A DNA stretch of 64,000 nt from UBA9732 sp052170315 (lineage in GTDB: Bacteria > Spirochaetota > Spirochaetia > Sphaerochaetales > Sphaerochaetaceae), in assembly GCA_052170315.1 (NCBI GenBank), contig JBQNAT010000007.1:1-64000 (forward strand). The letters are read 5' to 3'. The translations under genes were made by a program, and so were the position numbers. Below, in pieces: positions 8,609-17,527 of the stretch; position 1 is the stretch's first letter; the number at the start of each line of letters is the position of its first letter. The notes beneath the pieces were generated by a model. The model had not been told where the DNA came from. It did no database searches and saw nothing but the letters and a program-made list of their open reading frames with translations.

Positions 8609-10648
8609 ATGACTTCAGAGAAAACCAGAAATATAGGCATTATTGCGCATATTGATGCCGGTAAGACTACAACAACGGAAAGAATCCTCTATTATACGGG
8701 CGAAAACCACCGCATAGGCGAAGTTGACAACGGTGAAGCCACAATGGACTTTATGGAGCAGGAACAGGACAGAGGCATAACAATCTCAAGCGCAGCCACA
8801 ACCTGCTACTGGAAAGACGTAAAGATAAACATAATAGATACTCCGGGGCACGTGGATTTCACAGCTGAAGTAGAACGCTCTTTAAGAGTTCTTGACGGCG
8901 CTGTAGGAATTTTCTGTGCCGTAGGTGGCGTAGAGCCTCAGAGCGAAACCGTCTGGAGACAGGCAAATACCTATAAGGTTCCAAGAATAGCTTTCATCAA
9001 CAAAATGGATAGACTTGGAGCAGATTTCTATGCAGTACTTGAAGATATTAAGAAAAAGCTTAATGAAGAACCTGTTCCGCTATTCATCCCGGTTGGGAAA
9101 GAAAGCCGTTTTGAAGGTGTAATAGACTTGATTAAGATGAAGATGATTGTCTTTGACGAGGGTACTGCCGGTTATGATTTCAGCTATACGGAAATACCTG
9201 AAAATATGTTGAATGAAGCAAAGATATGGCATGATAAGCTTCTGGACAGTGTTTCAAGTTACTCTGATGAGATAACGGAACTGTACTTCTCCGGTGAAGA
9301 AATCCCGAATGAAATTATTATGTCCGTTCTGAGAAAATGCACCATTGAGCGTAAGCTTCTTCCTGTGTTCTGCGGCTCTTCACTTAAAGACATAGGAGTA
9401 CAATGTCTTCTTGACGGAATAGTGGAGCTTCTGCCGTCTCCTGATGATATTCCTCCTGCCGTAGGGCTGCACATAAAGAAAGATAAAGAGGAAGAGGTTC
9501 AGGTAATAAACGATCCCAAGGCCCCTCCCCTTGCCCTGGTTTTCAAGATTCAGTATGACAGAGAAGCCGGCCCTCTTGCATTTGTAAGGGTATACTCGGG
9601 AACCATAAAAAAAGGCTCCGCCGTTATGAATATCTCCAAGAAAAAGCGCGAGCGCATAAACCGTCTTCTGAGGATGCACGCAAACAGGCCCGAAGACCTT
9701 CAAGAACTGCAGGCCGGCGATATAGGCGTAATAGTCGGTTTCAAACTTGCGCAGACGGGCGATACGATAGGTTCGGAAGGTGCGCAGATACTCCTTGAAA
9801 AGATGTTGTTCCCGGTTCCTGTTATTTCCATTGCAATCGAGCCTGCAAATACAACCGAATCCGCAAAGCTCAAAAAGACGCTGGAAATACTGTCTCTTGA
9901 AGATCCTACTTTCACATGGAAGGACAATGAAGAAACAGGACAGCTTGTCATAAGCGGAATGGGCGAACTTCATTTGGATGTTCTTGTCACAAGAATAACT
10001 AAAGAATTTAAGGTAGACTGTAAGATAGGAAAACCCCAGGTAACTTACCGTGAAAGCATAACATCCACTGTTGAAAAGACCTTCCAGTTCAGTAAAGTCC
10101 TTGCAGGGAAAGAAAACAGCGCGGAGCTTACCCTGCGTGTAAGCCCGTTGCCTCCTAAATCGGGAGTTATTTATGAGAACCTTGTTTCTACGAAAATCAT
10201 GCCTGCGGAACTTTTCAATGCCGTCCGGCGCGGCATTGAGAACTCGTTCAGAAGCGGTATAAAGTTCGGATATGAAGTCTGCGACATGAAAGTTGAACTT
10301 GTCGGGGCAAAATACAGCGAGCTAACGGCAACCGAGTTCGCCTACGAAGCATGCGCGGCAATGTGTTTTGACGCGGCGGCACAGGAAGCGGGACCGGTTC
10401 TCATGGAGCCGGTCATGAAAGTGACTATAATTGTGCCTTCACAGTATGTTGGAGATTCAATTTCAAGTCTGACGCAGAGAGGCGGTATAGTCTCAAGGAT
10501 GGAAAGCAGGCCCGCGGCGGACCACATAATGGCGGAAGCCCCTCTTGCAAACCTGTTCGGCTATTCAACTGCTCTGCGGTCATCCACACAGGGGCGGGGA
10601 ACTTTTTCAATGGAGTTCGATCATTACGCTCCCAAAAGCGGAAAATAA
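8609..10648 (+). CDS. fusA: Elongation factor G (spirochaete EF-G, canonical GTPase motifs)
   Basis: 679 residues with intact translational-GTPase motifs: P-loop 'AHIDAGKT' (13-20), switch I 'RGITI' (55-59), 'DTPGH' (77-81, with the catalytic His) and 'NKMD' (131-134). Domains II to V follow in normal order. EF-G drives tRNA-mRNA translocation, and with ribosome recycling factor it splits ribosomes. Several spirochaetes divide these two jobs between paralogues related to the mitochondrial EF-Gs. The domain II text 'GPLAFVRVYSGTIKKGS' has some likeness to the recycling form, but I cannot assign the job firmly. No strong Shine-Dalgarno precedes the ATG. A second, much more divergent EF-G follows after a terminator. 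Confidence 0.9.
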   Translation: MTSEKTRNIGIIAHIDAGKTTTTERILYYTGENHRIGEVDNGEATMDFMEQEQDRGITISSAATTCYWKDVKINIIDTPGHVDFTAEVERSLRVLDGAVGIFCAVGGVEPQSETVWRQANTYKVPRIAFINKMDRLGADFYAVLEDIKKKLNEEPVPLFIPVGKESRFEGVIDLIKMKMIVFDEGTAGYDFSYTEIPENMLNEAKIWHDKLLDSVSSYSDEITELYFSGEEIPNEIIMSVLRKCTIERKLLPVFCGSSLKDIGVQCLLDGIVELLPSPDDIPPAVGLHIKKDKEEEVQVINDPKAPPLALVFKIQYDREAGPLAFVRVYSGTIKKGSAVMNISKKKRERINRLLRMHANRPEDLQELQAGDIGVIVGFKLAQTGDTIGSEGAQILLEKMLFPVPVISIAIEPANTTESAKLKKTLEILSLEDPTFTWKDNEETGQLVISGMGELHLDVLVTRITKEFKVDCKIGKPQVTYRESITSTVEKTFQFSKVLAGKENSAELTLRVSPLPPKSGVIYENLVSTKIMPAELFNAVRRGIENSFRSGIKFGYEVCDMKVELVGAKYSELTATEFAYEACAAMCFDAAAQEAGPVLMEPVMKVTIIVPSQYVGDSISSLTQRGGIVSRMESRPAADHIMAEAPLANLFGYSTALRSSTQGRGTFSMEFDHYAPKSGK

Positions 10649-10712
10649 GAGTTTTCATAAAAACCGTAAAACCGGCACTGTGTTGTTCCAAATCCGCTCC
10701 AATCAACCGATT

Positions 10713-10744
10713 TGTCCGCTTTGCCATGAAAAGCGGACATTTTA
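10713..10744 (+). terminator. Intrinsic terminator after the first EF-G gene
   Basis: TGTCCGCTTT (10713-10722) pairs perfectly with AAAGCGGACA (10730-10739) around a 7-nt loop and is followed by TTTT. It separates the two EF-G genes into different transcripts. Confidence 0.75.
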
Positions 10745-10884
10745 CTTTACGGGAATCCGCGCTTAAACTACTTTTTGGTTTTTTTCCTTTTATTTTATTT
10801 ATTGTTATTATATACTTTGAAAGGTTATCCGCTTTTTGATAATCGCAAAGTGTTTACATACAGCCAATGTTCTAGGAGGAAAAT

Positions 10885-12972
10885 ATGGCTCTTTCAACGA
10901 AAGATATTAGAAACGTCGCAATCGCCGGTCATAACGGAACGGGAAAGACTTCTCTTTTCGAACAGTTCCTTTATTACAGCAATGTGATTTCAAAACCCGA
11001 AACAGTTGAATCAGGGAAGACCACCAGTGACTATACGGAAGAAGAAATTTCAAGAAAGATATCTATCCACTCATCTTTAGCCAATGTCTCATGGCAGGAC
11101 ATATCCATCAATTTCATAGATACTCCGGGTACGGCTGACTTTATAGGCGAAGTCACCTGCGGTTTCAGGACAACAGAATCCGCAATTATGGTGGTAGACG
11201 CACGTGACGGTGCCCAGATAGAGACAATCAAGCTCTGGAGAAATCTCAATAACAGAAATAAACCAAGAATGGTTTTTATGAACAAGATGGAGCGTGAAAG
11301 AGTCGATTACGGTGCAACATTCAACCACTTAAAGGAAGAATTTAAAATGCCGTTTGTTCCTGTAGCTATTCCAATGGGTAACGGAACGGATTTCAAAGGC
11401 GTCATTAACCTCATTGAAAACAAAGCTTACTTCTTCCATGCGGGACAGAAAGAGACCGTTGGAGATATCCCCGCCGAATACAATGATGAAGTCGCGCAGT
11501 ACAGAGAAGCTCTGATAGAGTCCGCTGCGGAAGGTACTGAAGAGCTAATGGAAAAGTATCTTGAAGAAATGACTCTTGAACCGGAAGAAATCGTTATTGG
11601 CCTCAAAGAAGGTCTTAAGAACAATGTTCTGGTTCCTGTTTTCTGCGGAAGCACAGCCAACAATGCAGGTATAACAAATCTTCTTGACTTCATTGCCCAG
11701 ATTGCACCTTCCCCGGAAGGTTCTACCGATACAATAGTAATGGAAGACGGAACGGAAAAAGAACTTGCAGTAGGTGACGGTCCCACAGCAGCCCTCTGCT
11801 TCAAGACATCCATAGACCAGTTCTCAGGAAAACTTTCCTTTATCAAGGTAGTCAACGGGACGGTCACCGGCGATTCCGATTTGTACAACCCCGAGCTTGG
11901 AAAGAAGGAAAAGCCGGGCAAGGTATACAGAGCTGTAGGAAAGAAGCTTATTGAAACATCCGCGCTTGTTCCCGGAGACATTGGTATCATTGCAAAGAGC
12001 AACGTCGCCACAACAAACAGCACACTGCTGGCCGGTCCTGACCAAAAGTTCACCTTCAAGCCTCTCAGTCTTCCAAACCCTGTTTACTCACTTGCAATCT
12101 CGGCCGCCGACAAGAAGTCTGAAGACAAGATGAACGATGCTCTGCACAAGATAACCGAAGAAGACCTTACCTTCCAGGTTGGCTTCAACGAGGAAACAAA
12201 ACAGACAACTGTTTCCGGCATGGGCGAGCTCCACATCGGAATGATTCTTGATAAAATCAGGGACAAGCAGAAGATACAAATCAACACCAAACTTCCGCGC
12301 GTTGCGTACCGCGAGACAATCACAAAGAAGAGCGGAATTGTTGAATACGCTCATAAGAAACAGTCGGGCGGACACGGCCAGTACGGCAAGGTTCTCATTG
12401 AGATTGGCCCCATAGAAAGAGGTCAGTACTACAACTTCGAGAACGTTGTTAAGGGCGGTTCCGTTTCCAAGGGTTATGTCCCCGGAATTGAAAAAGGTCT
12501 TCACGACCAGATGGAAGAAGGCTTCCTTGCAGGTTATCCGATGGTTGATATCGGCGTAACGCTTGTTGACGGTAAGGAACATCCGGTCGATTCCTCTGAA
12601 ATGGCCTTCAGACTTGCAGCCAAGGGCGCAATGAAGCTTGCCATAGAAAAGGCCGGCCCTGTCCTTCTTGAGCCGTATGCAAAGCTTTCCGTCTACGTGG
12701 ACAACCAGTATCTTGGCGACATCCTCTCAGACCTTTCCGGAAAACGCGGACGTGTTCTTGGACAGGAAGACCTTGGCGGCAACATGGTTCAGGTCAACGC
12801 AGAAGCTCCTCAGGCCGAGCTCCTTAACTACGCCATTGACCTTAAGAGCATGACCAGCGGCACAGGTTCCTTCGAACTTGAGTTTGACCACTATGAAACT
12901 CTTACAGGCAAGCTTGCGGACGATGTAATCAAAGCGTCAAAGGAAGCCGCGGCTGAGGAAGAAAACAAGTAA
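10885..12972 (+). CDS. EF-G-2-type translational GTPase with altered G motifs
   Basis: 695 residues with the whole EF-G domain order, including domain IV ('RETITKKSGIVEYAHKKQSG') and 'GMGELH'. The GTPase signature is unusual. The P-loop is 'GHNGTGKT' (15-22) instead of 'AHIDAGKT'. Switch I reads 'RKISI' instead of 'RGITI'. 'DTPGT' (79-83) lacks the catalytic His. The nucleotide-base motif is 'NKME' (133-136) instead of NKxD. This pattern belongs to the EF-G-2 subgroup, where the His is often lost, whose role is poorly settled (slow GTPase, stress or recycling proposals). A strong TAGGAGG ribosome-binding site precedes the ATG. It has its own terminator and upstream gap, so it is monocistronic. 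Confidence 0.85.
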   Translation: MALSTKDIRNVAIAGHNGTGKTSLFEQFLYYSNVISKPETVESGKTTSDYTEEEISRKISIHSSLANVSWQDISINFIDTPGTADFIGEVTCGFRTTESAIMVVDARDGAQIETIKLWRNLNNRNKPRMVFMNKMERERVDYGATFNHLKEEFKMPFVPVAIPMGNGTDFKGVINLIENKAYFFHAGQKETVGDIPAEYNDEVAQYREALIESAAEGTEELMEKYLEEMTLEPEEIVIGLKEGLKNNVLVPVFCGSTANNAGITNLLDFIAQIAPSPEGSTDTIVMEDGTEKELAVGDGPTAALCFKTSIDQFSGKLSFIKVVNGTVTGDSDLYNPELGKKEKPGKVYRAVGKKLIETSALVPGDIGIIAKSNVATTNSTLLAGPDQKFTFKPLSLPNPVYSLAISAADKKSEDKMNDALHKITEEDLTFQVGFNEETKQTTVSGMGELHIGMILDKIRDKQKIQINTKLPRVAYRETITKKSGIVEYAHKKQSGGHGQYGKVLIEIGPIERGQYYNFENVVKGGSVSKGYVPGIEKGLHDQMEEGFLAGYPMVDIGVTLVDGKEHPVDSSEMAFRLAAKGAMKLAIEKAGPVLLEPYAKLSVYVDNQYLGDILSDLSGKRGRVLGQEDLGGNMVQVNAEAPQAELLNYAIDLKSMTSGTGSFELEFDHYETLTGKLADDVIKASKEAAAEEENK

Positions 12973-13008
12973 ACTCAGGCATTCAACGCTGAAAATGAGC
13001 TGAAAATG

Positions 13009-13050
13009 AGCTGTCGCAGGAGTCGAAAGACAAAAGCGGCAGCTTTTTTT
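13009..13050 (+). terminator. Intrinsic terminator after the EF-G-2 gene
   Basis: AGCTGTCGC (13009-13017) pairs with GCGGCAGCT (13036-13044) with one G-U. Inside it sits a second short stem, GTC-GAAA-GAC, with a GAAA tetraloop. Seven T residues follow. It is directly preceded by a tandem copy of GCTGAAAATGA. Confidence 0.85.
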
Positions 13051-13164
13051 AATATTCTTCTGTATCTGTTCATATTGCTGAATGTTTTGTAAAGGAACTT
13101 CAGCGCAACCCCCGGTTCTGACAAAAAGTTCAAAAAAACCGTAATAATTAATAGCCTAAATCGC

Positions 13165-13480
13165 AAACAGTTCGACAGTTGACCGGTTTGACTGTTTGAC
13201 TCTTTGACAGTCCGACTGTTTGACATACGTAACTTATTATATATAAATAAATTAACTCTATTTTTCAGTTTACAGGGACATAGGTTTGAATGTTTGACAG
13301 TCTGACAGTCCGACAAATTTGTCAAACAGTCAGACAGTCGCACTGTTGGAAATAGGATACGATTTTAAAGATTAAAAATATAACTATTTATACTATATAA
13401 AATTACTCTAAAAAATTCATGTCAAACAGTTAAACAGTCAGACAGTCGCACTGTCAAACCGGTCAACTGTCAAACTGTTT
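13165..13480. repeat. 316-bp near-symmetrical inverted-repeat element made of degenerate 8-bp units
   Basis: Two 62-bp arms, 13165-13226 and 13419-13480, are inverted copies of one another. The outer 28 bases (AAACAGTTYGACAGTTGACC followed by GGTTTGAC) differ at one position, and the innermost ACTGTTTGACAT is identical. Each arm is a run of 8-bp units of the type TGACTGTT/GTCAAACA. A third cluster in the middle (13283-13347) is itself symmetrical around GACAAATTTGTC. AT-rich, gene-free spacers of 56 and 71 bp separate the clusters. The element fills the gap between the convergent EF-G-2 and trmB genes. It could be a MITE-like element, a REP-like element or a structured 3' end for both transcripts. 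No target-site duplication is visible. Confidence 0.7.
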
Positions 13481-13490
13481 TATGCGCGCC

Positions 13491-14258
13491 TCAGTTCTTT
13501 TCAACCCAAACTTCGTGTATCGTATAATCTTTTTCAAGGCCTTTGCGCTCGAAACCTGTTTCGGGGCGCCAGCTGCGCTCCGGGGCAAAGCCGCCGTAAG
13601 GGTTTGTAAGACCTTCGGTATTGTTAAGAACCTCAAGCATCTGGTCTGCGTAGTCATCCCAGTCCGTGACGCAGTAAATGTAACCGCCTCTTTTCAGCTT
13701 GGAAGCAAGAAGCGACGCGAAAGGTTTTTGGATAAGGCGCTTTTTGTGGTGACGCTTCTTCTGCCACGGGTCAGGGAAAAACACGTGAAAACCGCAGACA
13801 CTTTTGTCTTCAATCATATCCGTTATCACCTGTACAGCATCGAATCTCATAAGTCTGACATTTTTCAGGCCATCGCTGTGAACGTTTGCAAGAAGCTTGG
13901 AGAAACCGAAAAGAAAAACCTCAATGCCTATATAATTTATAAAAGGGCTGGCTCTGGCAATTTTGAGAGTGCTTTCACCCATACCAAAGCCTATTTCTAT
14001 GACAACCGGATTATCGTTTCCGAAAAGCATTTTAAAATCAAGCTTTGAATTTTCATCATATACAATAGCATAATCGTAAAAATGTTCCCTAAGGGCCTTT
14101 ATCTGATATTCCCTGAGCTTCTGACCGCGGAGCACAAAACTCTTTATTTCACGCCAGCCGTTTTCCTGACGCCTTTCAACACGGGCAAGCTCGGGGATAA
14201 GGTCAAAAATACTTTCTTCCTCAGGTGTAAGTTGAGCGTTTTCGTTTACTTCACTCAT
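13491..14258 (-). CDS. trmB: tRNA (guanine-N7-)-methyltransferase
   Basis: 255 residues. The SAM-binding motif 'VVIEIGFGMGESTLKIA' and the TrmB-specific motif 'FFPDPWQKKRHHKKRL' are both intact, and the C-terminal end 'WRPETGFERKG' is also typical. TrmB makes m7G46 in the variable loop of tRNAs. About 40 residues precede the core, a modest N-terminal extension. The ATG overlaps the mfd stop by 4 nt (ATGA), so it is translationally coupled to mfd. Its 3' end lies only 11 nt from the inverted-repeat element, and the coding end is free of it. Confidence 0.93.
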   Translation of the reverse strand: MSEVNENAQLTPEEESIFDLIPELARVERRQENGWREIKSFVLRGQKLREYQIKALREHFYDYAIVYDENSKLDFKMLFGNDNPVVIEIGFGMGESTLKIARASPFINYIGIEVFLFGFSKLLANVHSDGLKNVRLMRFDAVQVITDMIEDKSVCGFHVFFPDPWQKKRHHKKRLIQKPFASLLASKLKRGGYIYCVTDWDDYADQMLEVLNNTEGLTNPYGGFAPERSWRPETGFERKGLEKDYTIHEVWVEKN

Positions 14259-17200
14259 GGCATTATCCTCTGCAGCTTTTCAAGAATAAACAAAGCCTTA
14301 TCCTTAAGGGAAATGGCCAGGGTCTTCATATTCATTATATAGGGGCGCTTGGGGTCTATGGTCACAGCGCCGCTTGAAGTCTTTATAAGATTTATCAGCT
14401 TGTCCACACTTATGGAAGCAATGCGTGAGAACTCGACCGTAACGCTGCCGCTGCGCTCCTTCATATGGTAAATGTCCAGAATCCTGCACACAATCCGTAA
14501 CTCGCAGAGATAGAGAAGATTGGAGACCTCCTCTGGCATACTGCCGAAACGGTCGCTGAGCTCCGCACGAAGGCGCTCAAGCTGGTCGCGCGTCCTTGTG
14601 CCGGCAATCTTCTTGTAGATTTCAAGCTTGATTGTGGGCTCCGCAATGTAGGAATCGGGGATGTAGCCGCTGTAATCAAGCTCAAGGTAGACCTCGGTGT
14701 CCGGCTTTCCGCCGGTATTCTGAAGCTTTGATATCTCCTCATCCAAAAGACGTATGTACATATCAAGACCAACTGAGGACATGAAGCCGCTCTGCTCGCG
14801 GCCAAGGAGATTGCCTGCACCTCTTATCTCCATATCCTTCATTGCAATCTTAAAGCCGCTGCCAAGTTCTGTATGTTCGCTGATAGTCTGTAGCCTCTTT
14901 ATTGCCGTTTCCGACAGGGCTCTGTCTGCGGGATATAACAGATAGGCATAGGCTTCCTTGTCCGAGCGTCCTACCCTGCCCTTGAGCTGATAGAGCTGAG
15001 AAACGCCATAAAGGTCGGCACGGTCAATAATTATTGTGTTGACATTGGGTATATCTATACCGTTTTCAATTATGGTGGTTGAAATTAGTACCTGAATACC
15101 TTCATAGACAAAGCGCCTCATTGTATCTTCAAGGGCGTCAGGCCTCATCTGGCCGTTCGCAGTCTCAAAAATTATTTCGGGCATTCTGGCTCTGAGAATT
15201 GAAGCGACTTCCTCAAGGGTTTCTATCCTGTTATGAAGGTAGAAAACCTGACCGTGACGCGCGACTTCAAAGAGGATAGCCTTTTCAACGGTATCCGCAT
15301 CAAAACGCTCGATAACGGTTTTAATGGGTTTTCTGGAAATCGGCGGTGTTGTAAGAAGACTCATGTCCCTTATCTGCAGAAGGGACATATACAGCGTTCT
15401 TGGAATAGGCGTCGCTGAAAGGCTCAGGCAGTCAACATTTGCCTTAAGCTCCTTTATGCGGTCCTTGTCCTTTACTCCGAAACGCTGTTCCTCGTCAACA
15501 ATCAGAAGACCAAGATTTTTGAACAGAACATCCTTCTGGATTATCTTGTGCGTTCCGAAAAGTACGTCCAGTTGGCCGCTTGCAAGAAGAGAAAGTACCT
15601 TCTTCTGCTGCTTTAGGGCTACCATTCGGCTCAGAAGCCCTACCTTTAAAGGAAAATCCCTGAGGCGGTCTTTGAAGTTTGTATAGTGCTGTTCGGCAAG
15701 GATTGTGGTTGGTGCCAGAAAGGCTACCTGCTTACCGCTCATCACCGCCTTGAAAGCCGCACGGAACGCGATTTCAGTCTTTCCGTAACCTACATCTCCG
15801 CAGATAAGGCGGTCCATTACGTGGGGACTTTCCATATCATCCTTCACATCCTGAATGCAGGCCAGCTGGTCTTCCGTCTCATCGTAATCAAATTCCGCTT
15901 CAAAGCGCAGCTGCCAGTCGTTATCTCTGTCAAAGGCAAAGCCCTGGCTGTTTTTGCGTCTTGCATAAAGCGCTATCAGCTTCGAAGCCAGTTCTTCAGC
16001 GCTCTTTCGTGCCTTTGCCTTCTTGTTTTCCCAGCCCGACGAACCCAGCTTGTCAATGCGGGGAGCATCGCCTGCCGAACCTATGTACCGCTGGATAAGG
16101 TTTGCCTGCTCAATGGGTACGTACAGGTTTTCCTTGTCCGCGAACTGTATCTTGATGTAGTCGCGCTCGCGCACGCGGTCTATTTTCAGAAAAATCCCTA
16201 TCCCGTAATTCACGTGAACCACGTAGTCGCCTTCATGAAGCTCTACGAAGCTGTCCAAGGCCGAGGTCTTAGTATGCTGCAAAGTCTTTATTACCTGTTT
16301 CCTGCGCCCGAAAATTTCATTTTCACAGAAAACGATGAATTTAGGCCCGCGAAGCGAGAAACCTCCGGAAAGGGTGCCGACAATGTACTCTATGGACTCA
16401 AAGTCGCTGAGCATAGTCATAAGACGCTGTTTCTGGACTTCCGTTGACACACAGACCGCGATTTTCCATCTGTCGCTTACAAGGCCTTCAAGGTCCTGCT
16501 TGAAGAAGGTGAAGTTACCGAAATAGGAGCGCGGTCCGTCTATGTCAAACTTGAAAGCTCCAGGAGTCTGACCTGAAATATCAAGGACAGTCATGCAGGA
16601 ATCGCAGTTTTCATAAAACGAAGCAAAGTCAAAAAGTATGTCCGCCGGCTTTAAAGCGTCCCTATTCTCCTGAAACGCATGCCGGAACAGGCTTTTGGCT
16701 TCAAGCTGCATGCTTTTATAGCTGCTTTCAAGACGCTTGTCACCAAGAAAAATGAAATAATCATCCTTTCCGAAGTATTCTTTTATTCCTGAAGGAACAA
16801 AATCGGAGCCGTCTGTTGCGGAAAGTATCTGAAGCGTTGCGTGCCCAAGCTGCTTGTTAACCTGCTGAGACAGCGGCTCATAGCGGCAGATGCGCTCTAT
16901 CCTGTCCCAGTCAAGGTAAATCCTTATGGGAAGCTCTTCGCCGTAGGGGAAGATGTCAAGGACCTCGCCCCGAACCGTAAATTCTCCGGGCATGGTGGTG
17001 TTCGCGCTGCGGAAATAATTTCCATTGGCAAGACGACCGGCAACCTCCATGGTGTCTATGTTCTGTCCCACCCTGAAGGTAAGATTTGATGAATCTATGG
17101 CTCTGCGCCCGGGAACAGGAGAACAGATGGCTCTTATGGATGTGACGGCAAGAGCTTTTCGTGAAGTCGCCAGCGCGCCAAGGCTGCGTATCTGTTCATA

Positions 17201-17509
17201 CTCCTTTGAAGAGCCTTCCCATGGCGAATAGAGCACACGTCCGGAAGCGGGAATGAACAAAACAGGCACAATGGAAGACATGCCGCTGTTTGAGTATAAA
17301 GTCCGCGCAGTCTCTTCCGTCGGGCATATGAGCCATGTAATGCCGGAAACTCCGGACGCCATCATCATGGCGCACTGAAACAGCGGAAAACCGTCAAGAC
17401 CCTCCGCAATAATTTTACTTTTTCTGTTTTTCGCAAACGCCTTGAAGGCATCGCTTTCTTTGATGTACGATTGCAGTATCTGCATCACAGATGAAAGTAA
17501 CACATACAT
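14255..17509 (-). CDS. mfd: Transcription-repair coupling factor
   Basis: 1084 residues with the standard Mfd order: UvrB-like N-terminal modules, an RNA-polymerase-interaction domain ('HEGDYVVHVNYGIG' and 'YVPIEQANLIQRYIG'), a RecG-like motor with Walker A 'GDVGYGKTEIA', 'DEEQRFG' box and 'RAGRSD'-equivalent 'KGRVGRSD', and the TRCF C-terminal domain. It moves stalled RNA polymerase off lesions and recruits UvrA. The annotated ATG has no Shine-Dalgarno. The Met at codon 9 (17485) is an equally good start. Only 18 bp separate this ATG from the divergent gene at 17528, so at least one promoter must lie inside coding sequence. It forms an operon with trmB. Confidence 0.95.
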   Translation of the reverse strand: MYVLLSSVMQILQSYIKESDAFKAFAKNRKSKIIAEGLDGFPLFQCAMMMASGVSGITWLICPTEETARTLYSNSGMSSIVPVLFIPASGRVLYSPWEGSSKEYEQIRSLGALATSRKALAVTSIRAICSPVPGRRAIDSSNLTFRVGQNIDTMEVAGRLANGNYFRSANTTMPGEFTVRGEVLDIFPYGEELPIRIYLDWDRIERICRYEPLSQQVNKQLGHATLQILSATDGSDFVPSGIKEYFGKDDYFIFLGDKRLESSYKSMQLEAKSLFRHAFQENRDALKPADILFDFASFYENCDSCMTVLDISGQTPGAFKFDIDGPRSYFGNFTFFKQDLEGLVSDRWKIAVCVSTEVQKQRLMTMLSDFESIEYIVGTLSGGFSLRGPKFIVFCENEIFGRRKQVIKTLQHTKTSALDSFVELHEGDYVVHVNYGIGIFLKIDRVRERDYIKIQFADKENLYVPIEQANLIQRYIGSAGDAPRIDKLGSSGWENKKAKARKSAEELASKLIALYARRKNSQGFAFDRDNDWQLRFEAEFDYDETEDQLACIQDVKDDMESPHVMDRLICGDVGYGKTEIAFRAAFKAVMSGKQVAFLAPTTILAEQHYTNFKDRLRDFPLKVGLLSRMVALKQQKKVLSLLASGQLDVLFGTHKIIQKDVLFKNLGLLIVDEEQRFGVKDKDRIKELKANVDCLSLSATPIPRTLYMSLLQIRDMSLLTTPPISRKPIKTVIERFDADTVEKAILFEVARHGQVFYLHNRIETLEEVASILRARMPEIIFETANGQMRPDALEDTMRRFVYEGIQVLISTTIIENGIDIPNVNTIIIDRADLYGVSQLYQLKGRVGRSDKEAYAYLLYPADRALSETAIKRLQTISEHTELGSGFKIAMKDMEIRGAGNLLGREQSGFMSSVGLDMYIRLLDEEISKLQNTGGKPDTEVYLELDYSGYIPDSYIAEPTIKLEIYKKIAGTRTRDQLERLRAELSDRFGSMPEEVSNLLYLCELRIVCRILDIYHMKERSGSVTVEFSRIASISVDKLINLIKTSSGAVTIDPKRPYIMNMKTLAISLKDKALFILEKLQRIMP

Positions 17510-17527
17510 ACCGGGGAGTTCAAGTAA

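Noticed and set aside
12975..13343. 122-codon minus-strand ORF with repeats such as SDCQTVKHSN
   Set aside because: Its residues simply translate the octamer repeats and the terminator; it has no ribosome-binding site and no independent coding signal.
13165..13480. CRISPR array
   Set aside because: The repeats are 8 bp, degenerate and in both orientations, with no regular unique spacers and no cas genes.
15686..16447. 253-codon plus-strand ORF
   Set aside because: Entirely antisense to mfd, with no family resemblance.
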